A stretch of DNA of 48,548 bases from Phormidesmis priestleyi BC1401 (GCF_001650195.1 NZ_LXYR01000038.1:1-48548), one strand, 5' to 3'; positions 8,753-16,916 are shown, counted from the first letter of the stretch. Notes: generated by a model not told the origin, from the letters alone. Made by a program: numbers and translations.

Positions 8753-9517
8753 TCAGTGCACCAAAGATGATCTGCTTTTAGAGGCTGTCTTGACTCCTTG
8801 AATCAGCCGCAGCAAATTTTTGCCTAAGATCAAAGCTTCCTGCTGGGGTGGTAAACCCAACAACCGAACTTTGTGTAGCTCAACTCCTGGATGCAGCCAA
8901 GGACCATCCGTGCCAAACAAAACTTTGTGGGCACCCCCGCGCTTTACTGCCTGCACGAGGTAATCAAACCGACGCACCCCAGAGGTGTCAGCATAGACAT
9001 TGGGGTAGCGATCGATTTGGTCGATAACTCGCAAATGAGCACGCCAGTCATCGGCAAAGCTGCCCAAGTGGGGAATGATGAAGTTGACATCGGGATATTG
9101 GGATGCCAACAGTTCAATTAAGTCGGTTTGACCTACTGGATCGTAGAGTAGCGGTATACCAAACGTCCGGGCAGCATCACATATTTCACGGGTTGCGGGT
9201 GCATCTATGCGATGCACTTTGATGCCGCAAAACTTCCAGCGGGTGACAGCCTCTCCGATGATTTGCTCAATGCGCCCTTTGTCTCGCTGGGCATGGACAA
9301 AGGCAAACCCAATCAAGCGATCGGGTTCACGGGCAACAATCTTCGCCGTGTTGGCATTCGCCTGCTGGTAGTTGCTGTGAAAGGGCGAAAAGATGACAGT
9401 CTTGTTAATTCCCGCCGCTTTTGCTCGTCGGAGATAGGTGCCCATAGGTGCATCAGTATCCCAGGGACCTGTGAGCAAGTCACCTTTCCCAGCGTGGCAA
9501 TGGCAGTCGATGATCAT
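8753..9517 (-). CDS. Amidohydrolase-2-family TIM-barrel hydrolase
   Basis: A 254-residue metal-dependent hydrolase of the COG2159 type. It opens with MIIDCHCHAG, the HxH metal motif (His6, His8) of the amidohydrolase superfamily. CGIKVHR gives a barrel strand with a Lys-x-His. FIIPHLGSF supplies a further His. KVLFGTDGPW near the C-terminus supplies the catalytic Asp. The protein is shorter than ACMSD-type decarboxylases (about 330 residues), as expected for the minimal members. The substrate is unknown. It is isolated, convergent with the HD-like gene. Confidence 0.8.
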   Translation of the reverse strand: MIIDCHCHAGKGDLLTGPWDTDAPMGTYLRRAKAAGINKTVIFSPFHSNYQQANANTAKIVAREPDRLIGFAFVHAQRDKGRIEQIIGEAVTRWKFCGIKVHRIDAPATREICDAARTFGIPLLYDPVGQTDLIELLASQYPDVNFIIPHLGSFADDWRAHLRVIDQIDRYPNVYADTSGVRRFDYLVQAVKRGGAHKVLFGTDGPWLHPGVELHKVRLLGLPPQQEALILGKNLLRLIQGVKTASKSRSSLVH

Positions 9518-9688
9518 GCTTTGTATCCTCTACGATGGAAGCATTCGGTTGGTGGCGAATGATGGCTGAACCTCACGAAAGACCCCATACTCGATCCCTT
9601 AGTGGACAGAGATCGAACTGTTGTTCAGCTTTCAGTAGATTTCTGCGTGAATACCACAATAAAGACTTTAAACTGAAGACTCTCGCCA

Positions 9689-10873
9689 TTATCTGATCTG
9701 TGCAAAAGGTCTAGTCTTCAAAGTCCTTGTGGTTGTGACAGAAGCCCTGCTACTTATCAGGCTACAGTCAAAAACTACCTTTCCAGAGACAGGAGTGCTA
9801 GCTCCACCCAGTAAATTCACAACTGTATTTCCGGGAGGAGGAGGCAACCTAAATAGGGGTTTTGTAGTTCCGTTAAGACTTGCATACATCTCAAATGCTG
9901 GAAAACTATCAACTTTTCCGTTAAACCCTACTTCGATAGTGCCACGGCTGGGTGAACAAAGTATCTCGATATTTCCCTCGTAGTCAATATCTGCCGCCAA
10001 ATTGACACAAGGATCACTCGCTGCTGCTTTGAGCGATAATTTGATTAGGAAGTCTCCAGATGGAAATGGAGGAGACGACGCAAAATTCTGAAACTTACAT
10101 CTCTTCATATCTGCTAAAGCGTTACAGGTTACGGCTCCTGTACTTTTGTTGATTTCCGTTGTCCCTGATGTTTGGTGGTTGGCACGAAGAAGCTTAGGCG
10201 ATACTAACTGAATTTCGGCGATCGATCTCATCCGCACACTCGCTGTAGGTCTATTGTCGAAGGTGCGCTGATCGGTCAGATAACCTAGCCGGAAGCAGTT
10301 GGGGTTGGTGGGGGTAGCCACTAAGGGACACGGGACTGCTGTTTTTCCTGCATGGGGTCCAGCCGGAACTGTAAATGTGTATCCCAAAACATCTCGTGGA
10401 ATGAACGCGTTGATCCAGATCAGAAGGTTGCCGCAAGAACTTGCGGGTGGTGGAGTTGGCGGAGTTGAAGGAGCGGAGATGAATAGTTGATCGAGCCGAC
10501 TCATCGTATTTCTGCCAACAATACCATCCACCTTCAAACCATACTTCTGCTGAAATTTGCGAACAGTGGCAGCCGTTTCAGCACTATAGATGCCATCGGG
10601 ACTACTACGCCGTCGGGTCGAAACTGGCATCGGAAAGCCTAAATCAATGAAGGCTTGCTGAAGTTTTTGTACCGCAAGCCCTTGCTCTCCTTGCCGCATG
10701 GGTGGACGATCGTTGGCGGCGGCTTGAAGGCGTGAATCATTCCGAAATCGCGGCGATCGCAGCACAACAGTCAATGCCTCTAGGTCAGGCATTGACTCAA
10801 AGCTTCTGTCGGCGCTAGATGCAGCATCTGAGGCGAAAGGAATTTCAAATAACCACTGGGTTTGCCTGTTCAT
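9689..10873 (-). CDS. Peptidoglycan-binding-domain protein with an unrecognised C-terminal domain
   Basis: 394 residues, last gene of the 16433-9689 operon. The N-terminal 56 residues begin MNRQTQWLFEIPFAS and are probably disordered. Residues 60-130 form a PG_binding_1 domain: MRQGEQGLAVQKLQQAFIDLG, DGIYSAETAATVRKFQQ and LKVDGIVGRNTMSRL. A Pro/Ser linker leads to about 240 residues with IWINAFIPRDVLGYTF, LGYLTDQRTFDNRPTASVRM and several Cys, weakly reminiscent of DUF3238, but that is uncertain. No classical signal peptide is present. The LFExP start is shared with the repeat protein at 15342-16433. An AGGA-type ribosome site precedes the ATG. A role at the cell wall is inferred from the domain alone. 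Confidence 0.75.
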   Translation of the reverse strand: MNRQTQWLFEIPFASDAASSADRSFESMPDLEALTVVLRSPRFRNDSRLQAAANDRPPMRQGEQGLAVQKLQQAFIDLGFPMPVSTRRRSSPDGIYSAETAATVRKFQQKYGLKVDGIVGRNTMSRLDQLFISAPSTPPTPPPASSCGNLLIWINAFIPRDVLGYTFTVPAGPHAGKTAVPCPLVATPTNPNCFRLGYLTDQRTFDNRPTASVRMRSIAEIQLVSPKLLRANHQTSGTTEINKSTGAVTCNALADMKRCKFQNFASSPPFPSGDFLIKLSLKAAASDPCVNLAADIDYEGNIEILCSPSRGTIEVGFNGKVDSFPAFEMYASLNGTTKPLFRLPPPPGNTVVNLLGGASTPVSGKVVFDCSLISSRASVTTTRTLKTRPFAQIR

Positions 10874-10905
10874 TACTGGTTCCTCAGGTTAAAGGACTGA
10901 CTGCT

Positions 10906-11136
10906 TTGTGTTTGAACCTCAATCAAGAGGCTCTGAACTCGACGAATGGAGTTCTGAACTCGACGAATGGAGTTCTGAGCCTGAACGACGAAGCTTTGAG
11001 CTTGAAACTTGGAGTTCAGACCCTAGACGATGGAGTGTGGAAGTCCATTCATGAGCTTCAGAACTCGGATGAGGTAGCTCTGAACTCAAACATTGGGCTT
11101 CTGAGCTTGAAGCGTGACATTCAGAACTCGATCGCC
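10906..11136. repeat. 21-bp tandem repeat array, about 11 units
   Basis: Ten consecutive 21-bp units fill 10927-11136 and a weaker eleventh covers 10906-10926. The core of the unit is TTCTGAACTCGACGAATGGA; units two and three start identically, the rest diverge at 4-10 positions. The array begins at the base next to the stop codon of the 386-residue gene (11137) and ends about 30 bp before the ATG of the next gene of the operon. Because 21 is a multiple of 3, the + strand stays open through the array (residues like LNSTNGV, LSLNDEA) in a 112-codon frame. I do not think it is a gene, since that frame starts inside the opposite coding region. Confidence 0.85.
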
Positions 11137-12297
11137 CTATCCCACGACTCTTTGTGACGGCATTATCCCGTTCGATCGCCCAAACACTGGATCGCGTCCC
11201 GCACCACTGGGAGGAGGACCCTGCATATAAACCTGGCGCGGCGGTGGGGTGGGACGATTCATCTGCATCCCTTCGGTGCTAGAGAGCCACTCTTCCGAGT
11301 ATTCGGCAATGCGATAGAGCAAGGTTTCAAAGTCGGTGCGGTTCTTTTGCAAGACGAAGGGTTCTGCCAGCCAGCGGATGATCTCGCGTCCGCTAACTGC
11401 CATACGATTCAGGGTGCTGGCGTGAACGGGTTCGTGGAAGTATTGCCACAGCACCAGTTCAATCATTTCCCAGGCGTTGTCTGCCCCAAACTGAGCCTTT
11501 AAGTCTTGAGATTCCAGCACTTTGAAGGCTTCTGCTAGTGCTTGACTGGTTTCTACTCGCAGCACGTTGATGTAGCCGTAGGAGGCATTTTTCATGTTGT
11601 TGCGGAGGTCAAGTCCGGCACGACGGACGATCGCCATCGACCCAAACGTTGGATCGTTTGCCCGTTCTCGAATCACATCGCTGATTCGCTTATCTCGCCA
11701 ATATTTGGCAACTTCGCCAATAAAGTGGCTAAACAACCCGTGAAACTGGGGATTGGGACGGGCACCTGCACCCGGATTGACCGTAGTGTAGCCGAAGACG
11801 CGGCGATATGCCTGCATTCTGTCGCGCTGGTGATAGCGCAGAATGTTGTGCTTATCAAAGCGGTAGAGTCCATAGGCTCCTTCGCCACTAGAGATCCGTA
11901 GGGTGCCAGCGCGGAACAGCTCTTGCAGCTTGTTGATGACGCGAAAGACACCGAGGCGCTCGTGGATGTAGAGGTAGTAGAGGTCGGCAGTCGCCAGAAT
12001 ACGATCGCTGGTGACCGTATCGTCATAATCCACTACGCCGCTCGATACCTGAGTATCGCCCAACTCTTTTGGCGAATCCTTACCCAACCCAATCAGGTCT
12101 GAGAGTCCGCCATCAGCGGGCATTCCCTTGCCGTTTTGGGATGCGTCGAACTTGCGGAGCTGGTCATCCACCATGCGGTTGAGCACCTCTGCCATTTGCG
12201 GATTGGCAGCCAGTTCGGGTCCCAGTTGCTCGATGGTGTTTTGCAGGAGGGAGGCAACGCGATCGTTACGCTGGTCATAGTCACGAGTCTTAGGCAT
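11137..12297 (-). CDS. Conserved-looking protein of unknown function, operon member
   Basis: 386 residues, not recognised. It is mostly helical and polar with no signal peptide or membrane segment. The N-terminal 90 residues are low in hydrophobics. A compact region follows from about residue 95 (TSDRILATADLYYLYIHERL) to 340. HEPVH at 288-292 formally fits HExxH, but the Pro makes a zinc helix doubtful. The C-terminal 50 residues are rich in Pro, Gly and Gln (RPTPPPRQVYMQGPPPSG). An AGGAAG ribosome site precedes the ATG. It is 63 bp behind the 469-residue gene and followed directly by the 21-bp array. Its position in the operon suggests work with the repeat, zincin-like and peptidoglycan-binding proteins. 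Confidence 0.8.
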   Translation of the reverse strand: MPKTRDYDQRNDRVASLLQNTIEQLGPELAANPQMAEVLNRMVDDQLRKFDASQNGKGMPADGGLSDLIGLGKDSPKELGDTQVSSGVVDYDDTVTSDRILATADLYYLYIHERLGVFRVINKLQELFRAGTLRISSGEGAYGLYRFDKHNILRYHQRDRMQAYRRVFGYTTVNPGAGARPNPQFHGLFSHFIGEVAKYWRDKRISDVIRERANDPTFGSMAIVRRAGLDLRNNMKNASYGYINVLRVETSQALAEAFKVLESQDLKAQFGADNAWEMIELVLWQYFHEPVHASTLNRMAVSGREIIRWLAEPFVLQKNRTDFETLLYRIAEYSEEWLSSTEGMQMNRPTPPPRQVYMQGPPPSGAGRDPVFGRSNGIMPSQRVVG

Positions 12298-12360
12298 GGG
12301 TTACTTCCTACTGTTTGAAGTTCGGGTTTGTAATGTTTCGACGCAAAGAGCAGATGGTGT

Positions 12361-13770
12361 TTAGATAAATCGGCTAGAGTCTGGAACACTCAGATCTGCT
12401 AAAGCATTGAGTTGAAAGACCAGTTCGCTGAGGCTTTGCTCGACGCGATCGAACGCCAAAATTCTGCTGAGATAACGCCCCTTAACCTGGTTTGCTGGAT
12501 TCTTGAGATAGTCGAGCACGATCGCAATCACCCAGAACAGGGTATCTGCTTGATCGGTGACAAAATCTAAGCCAAACCGCCCGGATGCTGCCAGAATTGA
12601 CGGAGCTTCAAGGCTGGTAAACCGCTCAACCCATTCACTAAAATCATTGACGGTGATGTCTGGAAGAGTAACTGCAATTTGTGTGGGATTGATTTGAAAT
12701 TCACTCAGCACTGAATCTGGAATACGGAGGCGAGGGGAGTTAGTTCCCAAAGTTGAGAATAGAGCGGCATCAGAACGCCGTTCACTTTCGGTAAAGCCAA
12801 CAGAGTCCATTGCTGCCATTAGGCTTGCATTGCTGTCAGAAATGACCGGAAGCATCACGCCCACGCGAGACAGGCGTTCGCTGTAGCCTGTTGAAATTAT
12901 TTCTGCCTCACTGACGAGAGTGAAACTCAGCCAAATGTCTTTTAAGGTCTTGACATAGTTTTTGACTAATTCATAAGCCGCAACTTGAGCTTCGTCTTCA
13001 ATTGTGACCAGGTTATTAAACGATCTTCGCTCATTCTGGTCGCCAAGCTGAGCAGCATCGCCAAGCTGGTTCAAGCTCCGCTCTAACGTGCTGAAGTAGA
13101 TGTTGACGCGAGCCGATCGCGGTTCATCCAGTCGCCCAAATTCTTCGACTAAACTGTTGAGTTGCGCCTGTACTAAGGAGCGCAGTGCTTCAACAGCATC
13201 GACATCAGCCACGGGATCGAAGGACTCAAACCCTTCTAAAACTCGCAGGGCATCGGCGACTAAAATGCTGGCTTGGCGGTAAAGATTTGCTTGCTCGACA
13301 GAAAGCTGCCCGGTGAGTGTGCCGTTCGTCGATGAGGGACTATCAGAGCTGCCGTTTGAAACAATGCTGCGACTCGGAGTGATAGCAATCTTGCCGCTTG
13401 TCACCACTGGAAAGGCTGAATTTAATGCCTTGACGAAGCTATCAGACCCGCGTCCGGGCGATCGCCCCAACACTTGAGTTAAAGCTCGCTCTACTTGTCG
13501 GGTCAAAGTGCTCTGAACGCTGGTTGCACTCGTATTACTTGAACCATTTTCGTAGGCAGTTGGCTCGTTGCTGGCTGTACGGCTCAAGGTTTGAGCAATT
13601 TTGTCGAGTTGACGAGCAGTGATGGTATTCGGATCGTTACCATCCCCGATCGGTGATTCGTTGAACAATACATCAATCAACGCTTTACGCAAAGCTCGGA
13701 GCGTTGTGGGTTGAGTACTCCACCGGATATCAGATTCTTTGGGGAGCGTTGTGGGAAGCGGAAAAGCCAT
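12361..13770 (-). CDS. Unknown 469-residue operon protein
   Basis: Not recognised. The protein is soluble and largely helical, without signal peptide, membrane helix or catalytic motif that I can name. It begins MAFPLPTTLPKESDIRWSTQ and has a Ser/Thr/Asn-rich low-complexity stretch around residues 140-160 (SIVSNGSSDSPSSTNGTLTG). Long helical blocks follow, for example VADALRVLEGFESFDPV. A GAGG ribosome site stands upstream of the ATG. It lies 118 bp after the zincin-like gene and 63 bp before the 386-residue gene, all on the minus strand. The regular spacing suggests one transcript. Low-complexity spacers between helical domains are compatible with a structural or secreted protein; this is speculation. 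Confidence 0.8.
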   Translation of the reverse strand: MAFPLPTTLPKESDIRWSTQPTTLRALRKALIDVLFNESPIGDGNDPNTITARQLDKIAQTLSRTASNEPTAYENGSSNTSATSVQSTLTRQVERALTQVLGRSPGRGSDSFVKALNSAFPVVTSGKIAITPSRSIVSNGSSDSPSSTNGTLTGQLSVEQANLYRQASILVADALRVLEGFESFDPVADVDAVEALRSLVQAQLNSLVEEFGRLDEPRSARVNIYFSTLERSLNQLGDAAQLGDQNERRSFNNLVTIEDEAQVAAYELVKNYVKTLKDIWLSFTLVSEAEIISTGYSERLSRVGVMLPVISDSNASLMAAMDSVGFTESERRSDAALFSTLGTNSPRLRIPDSVLSEFQINPTQIAVTLPDITVNDFSEWVERFTSLEAPSILAASGRFGLDFVTDQADTLFWVIAIVLDYLKNPANQVKGRYLSRILAFDRVEQSLSELVFQLNALADLSVPDSSRFI

Positions 13771-13888
13771 AGTTGCTAACCTCTAATTGACCGATCGGTT
13801 GATAGGGTTGAAAAATGAGTGTTGGTAGCAAGTCCAGCAAATGGGTCAGCTACTTGTAGTCAGTACCTTTAACAAACCTGCCTGTCCG

Positions 13889-15286
13889 TTACCGTCGTCC
13901 GAGCGTTCGATAAAAATTGTCGGTAATGGTTTGGGGTTTGGCGAGGCGAGAATCGAGAGCATGGCGGGCAGCGCTGATCATTAGCCGAACTGGGATAGTA
14001 CCCGGATCTTCACCTTTGGCGAGGCGTTGTCCGGCTTGCTGAATTAAATCCAACTGGGTAGGACCAAAATCCACGACTTGCGCCATTGATTTATTGCCAA
14101 ACTGGGGATGAGGCTGGAAGACCATCGTATCTACTGCTAGTTCAGCCGATCGATAGAAGGTTTTCATAAACTGGGGAGGAATGTCGGTTGCGCTGATGTT
14201 GGGGTAGAGGCGTTGCCAAACCCGCGTTAGATTAGATGCCATCTGGTCAAAACCAAGCCGTTTTAGCAGGATCAGGTTGATCAGCGTTCGCAGATAGGGT
14301 GTCGGATGGGCAGACAGAGGACTGAACAGCACCGTACTGGCAGGCGATCGCCCCACAACATCCATTAACGATTCGATCGCCGCCGGACCTCCCAGCACCA
14401 AGGCAAACATATCCGCCATCATTTCCTTGTGCCACTGTGCCCAAACTCGTGCCACTTCAGGAGGAATATGCCCGTCAGTGGTGAGCCGCTGATAGATCAG
14501 GGCGGGCATCACTTCCCACAAACCCAAGTCTGCCTGAAGATTGTGGGACACCTCGTGGAGCACACTTGACAGCGCCCACACGTTATCGAGCCGATGCTGA
14601 GGGATGACAATCAGCGGAAACAAGTTGGGGTTGTGCTGCAGTTTTTGCATCGGAACGCCCCGACGAATGGTATAGGGGCTGAAGCCGCTACTGGCATAGC
14701 TAAACGGTAACAGGCTCGGAGTGGGCTGTGCCGTGCCTAAACCCACATAGACCTTTTCATAGCAACCGATCGCGATGCGGTCGATCGCCCGCAATCGTTC
14801 GCCAAACGCCGACAATCGCTGCACAAACATATCAAAGTAGAAGTCCCAAATGCCCTCTAGGTAGAGCACTTGATCACCCACTTTTTGCTTACGCTCCAAC
14901 AGCAGACGGAGACGATCGCTGTTGGGTTCTCGGCGGGCTGCCTGCGCGGCTGCATCCACCCAACGGGCTTTCTCAATCAACTGAGTCCGAAACTTATCAA
15001 TCAGTCGATTTACCGCTTCAATATGCCCTTCACTAGGAGCCATCGGTGCCCTGCCAAACTCATCTTTGGCGAAAGGACGCAGCGACTTGGTATGACGACA
15101 TAAGTTGATTGCTTGAATATTCAGCCAGTTGTCTAACAGTTGCTGTTCGTGACGGGTTACTGCCCCTTGCAGATTGCTAGATGCACGGGTGACAGTGGGT
15201 TGATTAGTGACAGGCTGGGATGCGGGACTGGCTGCCGCTTTTTGCCCGTTTTGATTGGCGATCGGTGACGCTAAACTTGTCATCAT
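13889..15286 (-). CDS. Putative zinc metallopeptidase (HEVSH ... KEMMAD), operon member
   Basis: 465 residues. After a disordered Ala/Ser/Gln-rich N-terminus (to about 45) comes a helical region. Residues 244-248 read HEVSH within SSVLHEVSHNLQADLGLWEV, a good HExxH zinc helix. About 40 residues on, HKEMMADMFALVLGGPAAI (E287, D291) looks like the third-ligand helix of gluzincin-type peptidases. The family could not be named. There is no signal peptide. The protein starts with two Met codons behind AGGAAG. It follows the repeat protein by 55 bp. A protease beside a repetitive, possibly secreted protein could process it, or both could be effectors. Confidence 0.7.
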   Translation of the reverse strand: MMTSLASPIANQNGQKAAASPASQPVTNQPTVTRASSNLQGAVTRHEQQLLDNWLNIQAINLCRHTKSLRPFAKDEFGRAPMAPSEGHIEAVNRLIDKFRTQLIEKARWVDAAAQAARREPNSDRLRLLLERKQKVGDQVLYLEGIWDFYFDMFVQRLSAFGERLRAIDRIAIGCYEKVYVGLGTAQPTPSLLPFSYASSGFSPYTIRRGVPMQKLQHNPNLFPLIVIPQHRLDNVWALSSVLHEVSHNLQADLGLWEVMPALIYQRLTTDGHIPPEVARVWAQWHKEMMADMFALVLGGPAAIESLMDVVGRSPASTVLFSPLSAHPTPYLRTLINLILLKRLGFDQMASNLTRVWQRLYPNISATDIPPQFMKTFYRSAELAVDTMVFQPHPQFGNKSMAQVVDFGPTQLDLIQQAGQRLAKGEDPGTIPVRLMISAARHALDSRLAKPQTITDNFYRTLGRR

Positions 15287-15341
15287 TCTGCTTCCTTTGC
15301 TTTCTCAGCCCCTACAGCTAACTCCACACTCCTTGCACCTC

Positions 15342-16433
15342 CTAACGTCTTGCTGCACACTTCGGGCAGGGTGCTGTAGCGGCGTTAGCTCCGGCGCGGC
15401 GAGGATAGGGTGGGGCAGTGCGCTGGCGCAGCACAGCATTGCGGACGACCGCTCTCTGAACCGTTTGGGGATTGCTGAGAACTTTGTTTGTTGCGGCTGC
15501 CAAAGCTTTTATAGCGGTGGCGCTGTTAATCGGCTGACCCGATCGAGCGACCGCTTTGAGGGTGGCAACCGCTTGGCGCTGAATCGTGGGCACGGTCCGC
15601 AACAGTTGTTTCCCGGCAGGTCCTTGCTGACGCAGCATTTTGGTCAACTGCCCGGTGGCTTGAGTGAGCGCAGGCATGACCGGACGCAGTGCCCGTTTGC
15701 CGCCCATAATCGTGATGGTAATGGGTAAAGTTGCTGCGATCGCCGCTTCCGCTTCCCCTTCCATCGTCGATTCTGCTGCCTGCGCCGCCAAAAATTCTGT
15801 TAATGCTGCTTCGTGGGCAACCTCACTGTTCGACACTTCGGCTTCCATTTCGTTGTTGCCAAAAAACTCCATTTCCATCTGCTCGGCTTCCATTTCGCCT
15901 TCCTTCAGCAGTTGACCCATTAGCTGTCCGGCGAGGGGACCGACTATGGGTCCAACGCCGGGAATGAAGGTCAAAAGTTTGCTGCCTAACATGGGTGCGA
16001 GTCGCTTTGCTAAAGGACCCAGCACTTTTGCTGCTGATTTGATGCCCCGTCCAATACTGCGAAACGCCTTTTTAAAGAAAAACTCTCCTTCCTGGGCTGA
16101 CTCTGGATTGCTGTAATGATTCGTCTCCCACTCGTTTTCAAGCTCTGGGTTGCCGTAGTGATTCGTCTCCCACTCATTTTCAAGCTCTAGATTGCTGGAG
16201 TGACTAGGAGCTTCCCACTCGTTCTGTAATTCTGGATTGCTGTATTGGTTCGTCTCCCACTCGTTCTGTAATTCTGGGTTGCTGTAGTGATTAGAGCTTT
16301 CCCACTCATTTTCAAGCTCTGGATTGCTGTAGTGATTAGGGCTTTCCCACTCGTTTTCAAGCTCTGGGTTGCTATAGTGAGAGGCTTCATGGGAAGCAGG
16401 GGCTTCAAACAGTGCTTCGTATTGCAGTGCCAT
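15342..16433 (-). CDS. Acidic-repeat protein with glycine-rich hydrophobic core
   Basis: 363 residues, first gene of the operon. Residues 1-18 start MALQYEALFEAPASHEAS. Residues 19-118 are seven tandem units of 14-15 residues with consensus HYSNPELENEWETN; the last is degenerate. Residues 119-177 change character: a basic stretch (FFFKKAFRSIGRGIKSAAK) and then a hydrophobic Gly/Pro-rich run (LTFIPGVGPIVGPLAGQLMG) that looks like a membrane-active segment. Acidic Met/Glu-rich sequence follows (178-200), a second hydrophobic patch near 225-243, and a basic, Ala-rich C-terminal half ending PCPKCAARR with a CxxC pair (356, 359). No classical signal peptide. The ATG follows AGGAG. The function is unknown. 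Confidence 0.8.
   Translation of the reverse strand: MALQYEALFEAPASHEASHYSNPELENEWESPNHYSNPELENEWESSNHYSNPELQNEWETNQYSNPELQNEWEAPSHSSNLELENEWETNHYGNPELENEWETNHYSNPESAQEGEFFFKKAFRSIGRGIKSAAKVLGPLAKRLAPMLGSKLLTFIPGVGPIVGPLAGQLMGQLLKEGEMEAEQMEMEFFGNNEMEAEVSNSEVAHEAALTEFLAAQAAESTMEGEAEAAIAATLPITITIMGGKRALRPVMPALTQATGQLTKMLRQQGPAGKQLLRTVPTIQRQAVATLKAVARSGQPINSATAIKALAAATNKVLSNPQTVQRAVVRNAVLRQRTAPPYPRRAGANAATAPCPKCAARR
16077..16379 (-). repeat. Seven in-gene tandem repeats of 42-45 bp
   Basis: This DNA encodes the SNPELENEWE units of the repeat protein. Unit lengths alternate between 45 and 42 bp (15 or 14 codons). Units differ mostly at E/Q in the eighth position and in the last two to three residues (SPN, SSN, TN, APS). 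Near-identical DNA between units (for example ccactcgttttcaagctctg) suggests recent expansion by slippage or recombination. Confidence 0.9.
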
Positions 16434-16526
16434 ATTAAGTGATCTCCTGGGTTGTTGAACTAAGAGTGTTGCTGAAAAAACTTGTCACCTGTCTCAATGG
16501 GCAAGGGCGACCGAGCAAGTCGTCCG

Positions 16527-16916
16527 TTATGGAGACAGCGAATAAATGTGTCGAATCGATTCAATTAAAGACTGAGATGAAGTGACTTGCGTTTGATGAC
16601 AGTGCAATGCTCGCCAGTAAGCGATCGCCTCATTGCCCGTGGTTGTCAGCAGCAAAATTTTTAGATTGGGATAGCTGCTGAGGAATCGAAAGCAGTCTTC
16701 TGGTGGAGAATAGACATCATCAACCCCTAAGACTAAAACATCTGTTTCGGCGATCGCGGCATCAATCTCTTCCCATTCTTTAATGTCGCCGAGCAGTTTG
16801 ACATCAGGCTGCTGTTGAAGGGTTTGTTGTACCATTTCTGCAACCATCCCTGTAAGATTGGCGATTAGTACATGAATGACAGATGTTGTTCCATACCTGC
16901 TCCTATAAGAGTCCAT
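16527..16916 (-). CDS. Stand-alone degenerate receiver-domain protein
   Basis: 129 residues with the alternating beta/alpha pattern of a CheY-like receiver: VIHVLIANLTGMVAEMVQQT, then ETDVLVLGVDDVYSPPED, then LKILLLTTTGNEAIAYW. The acidic pair at the end of strand one is missing (LIANLT). The position of the phospho-acceptor after strand three is Gly64 (DVLVLG), with acids only two or three residues later. The switch Thr is kept. It is therefore probably a pseudo-receiver that does not take phosphate in the normal way. There is no output domain. AAGGAG precedes the ATG strongly. It lies between the repeat-protein operon and a LuxR-type regulator, all on the minus strand. Confidence 0.65.
   Translation of the reverse strand: MDSYRSRYGTTSVIHVLIANLTGMVAEMVQQTLQQQPDVKLLGDIKEWEEIDAAIAETDVLVLGVDDVYSPPEDCFRFLSSYPNLKILLLTTTGNEAIAYWRALHCHQTQVTSSQSLIESIRHIYSLSP

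Noticed and set aside
9559-9700. 45-codon + strand frame (MMAEPHERPHTRSL...) between the amidohydrolase and the operon end
   Set aside because: No ribosome site, no family, and it runs into the opposing gene; treated as non-coding.
10819-11157. A 112-codon + strand frame with leucine heptads over the 21-bp array
   Set aside because: It starts inside the opposite coding region, has no ribosome site, and is open only because the repeat length is a multiple of three.
11137-12297. HEPVH at residues 288-292 as a second zinc peptidase in the operon
   Set aside because: Pro inside the HExxH helix is unfavourable and no third-ligand helix was seen.
14728-15103. Overlapping + strand frames over the zincin-like gene, and similar long antisense frames elsewhere
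   Set aside because: They mirror real genes on the other strand with good start signals and domain content.
9689-16433. Extracellular contractile injection system or prophage
   Set aside because: No sheath, tube, baseplate or AAA ATPase genes are present; only a peptidoglycan-binding domain and a zincin motif would fit.
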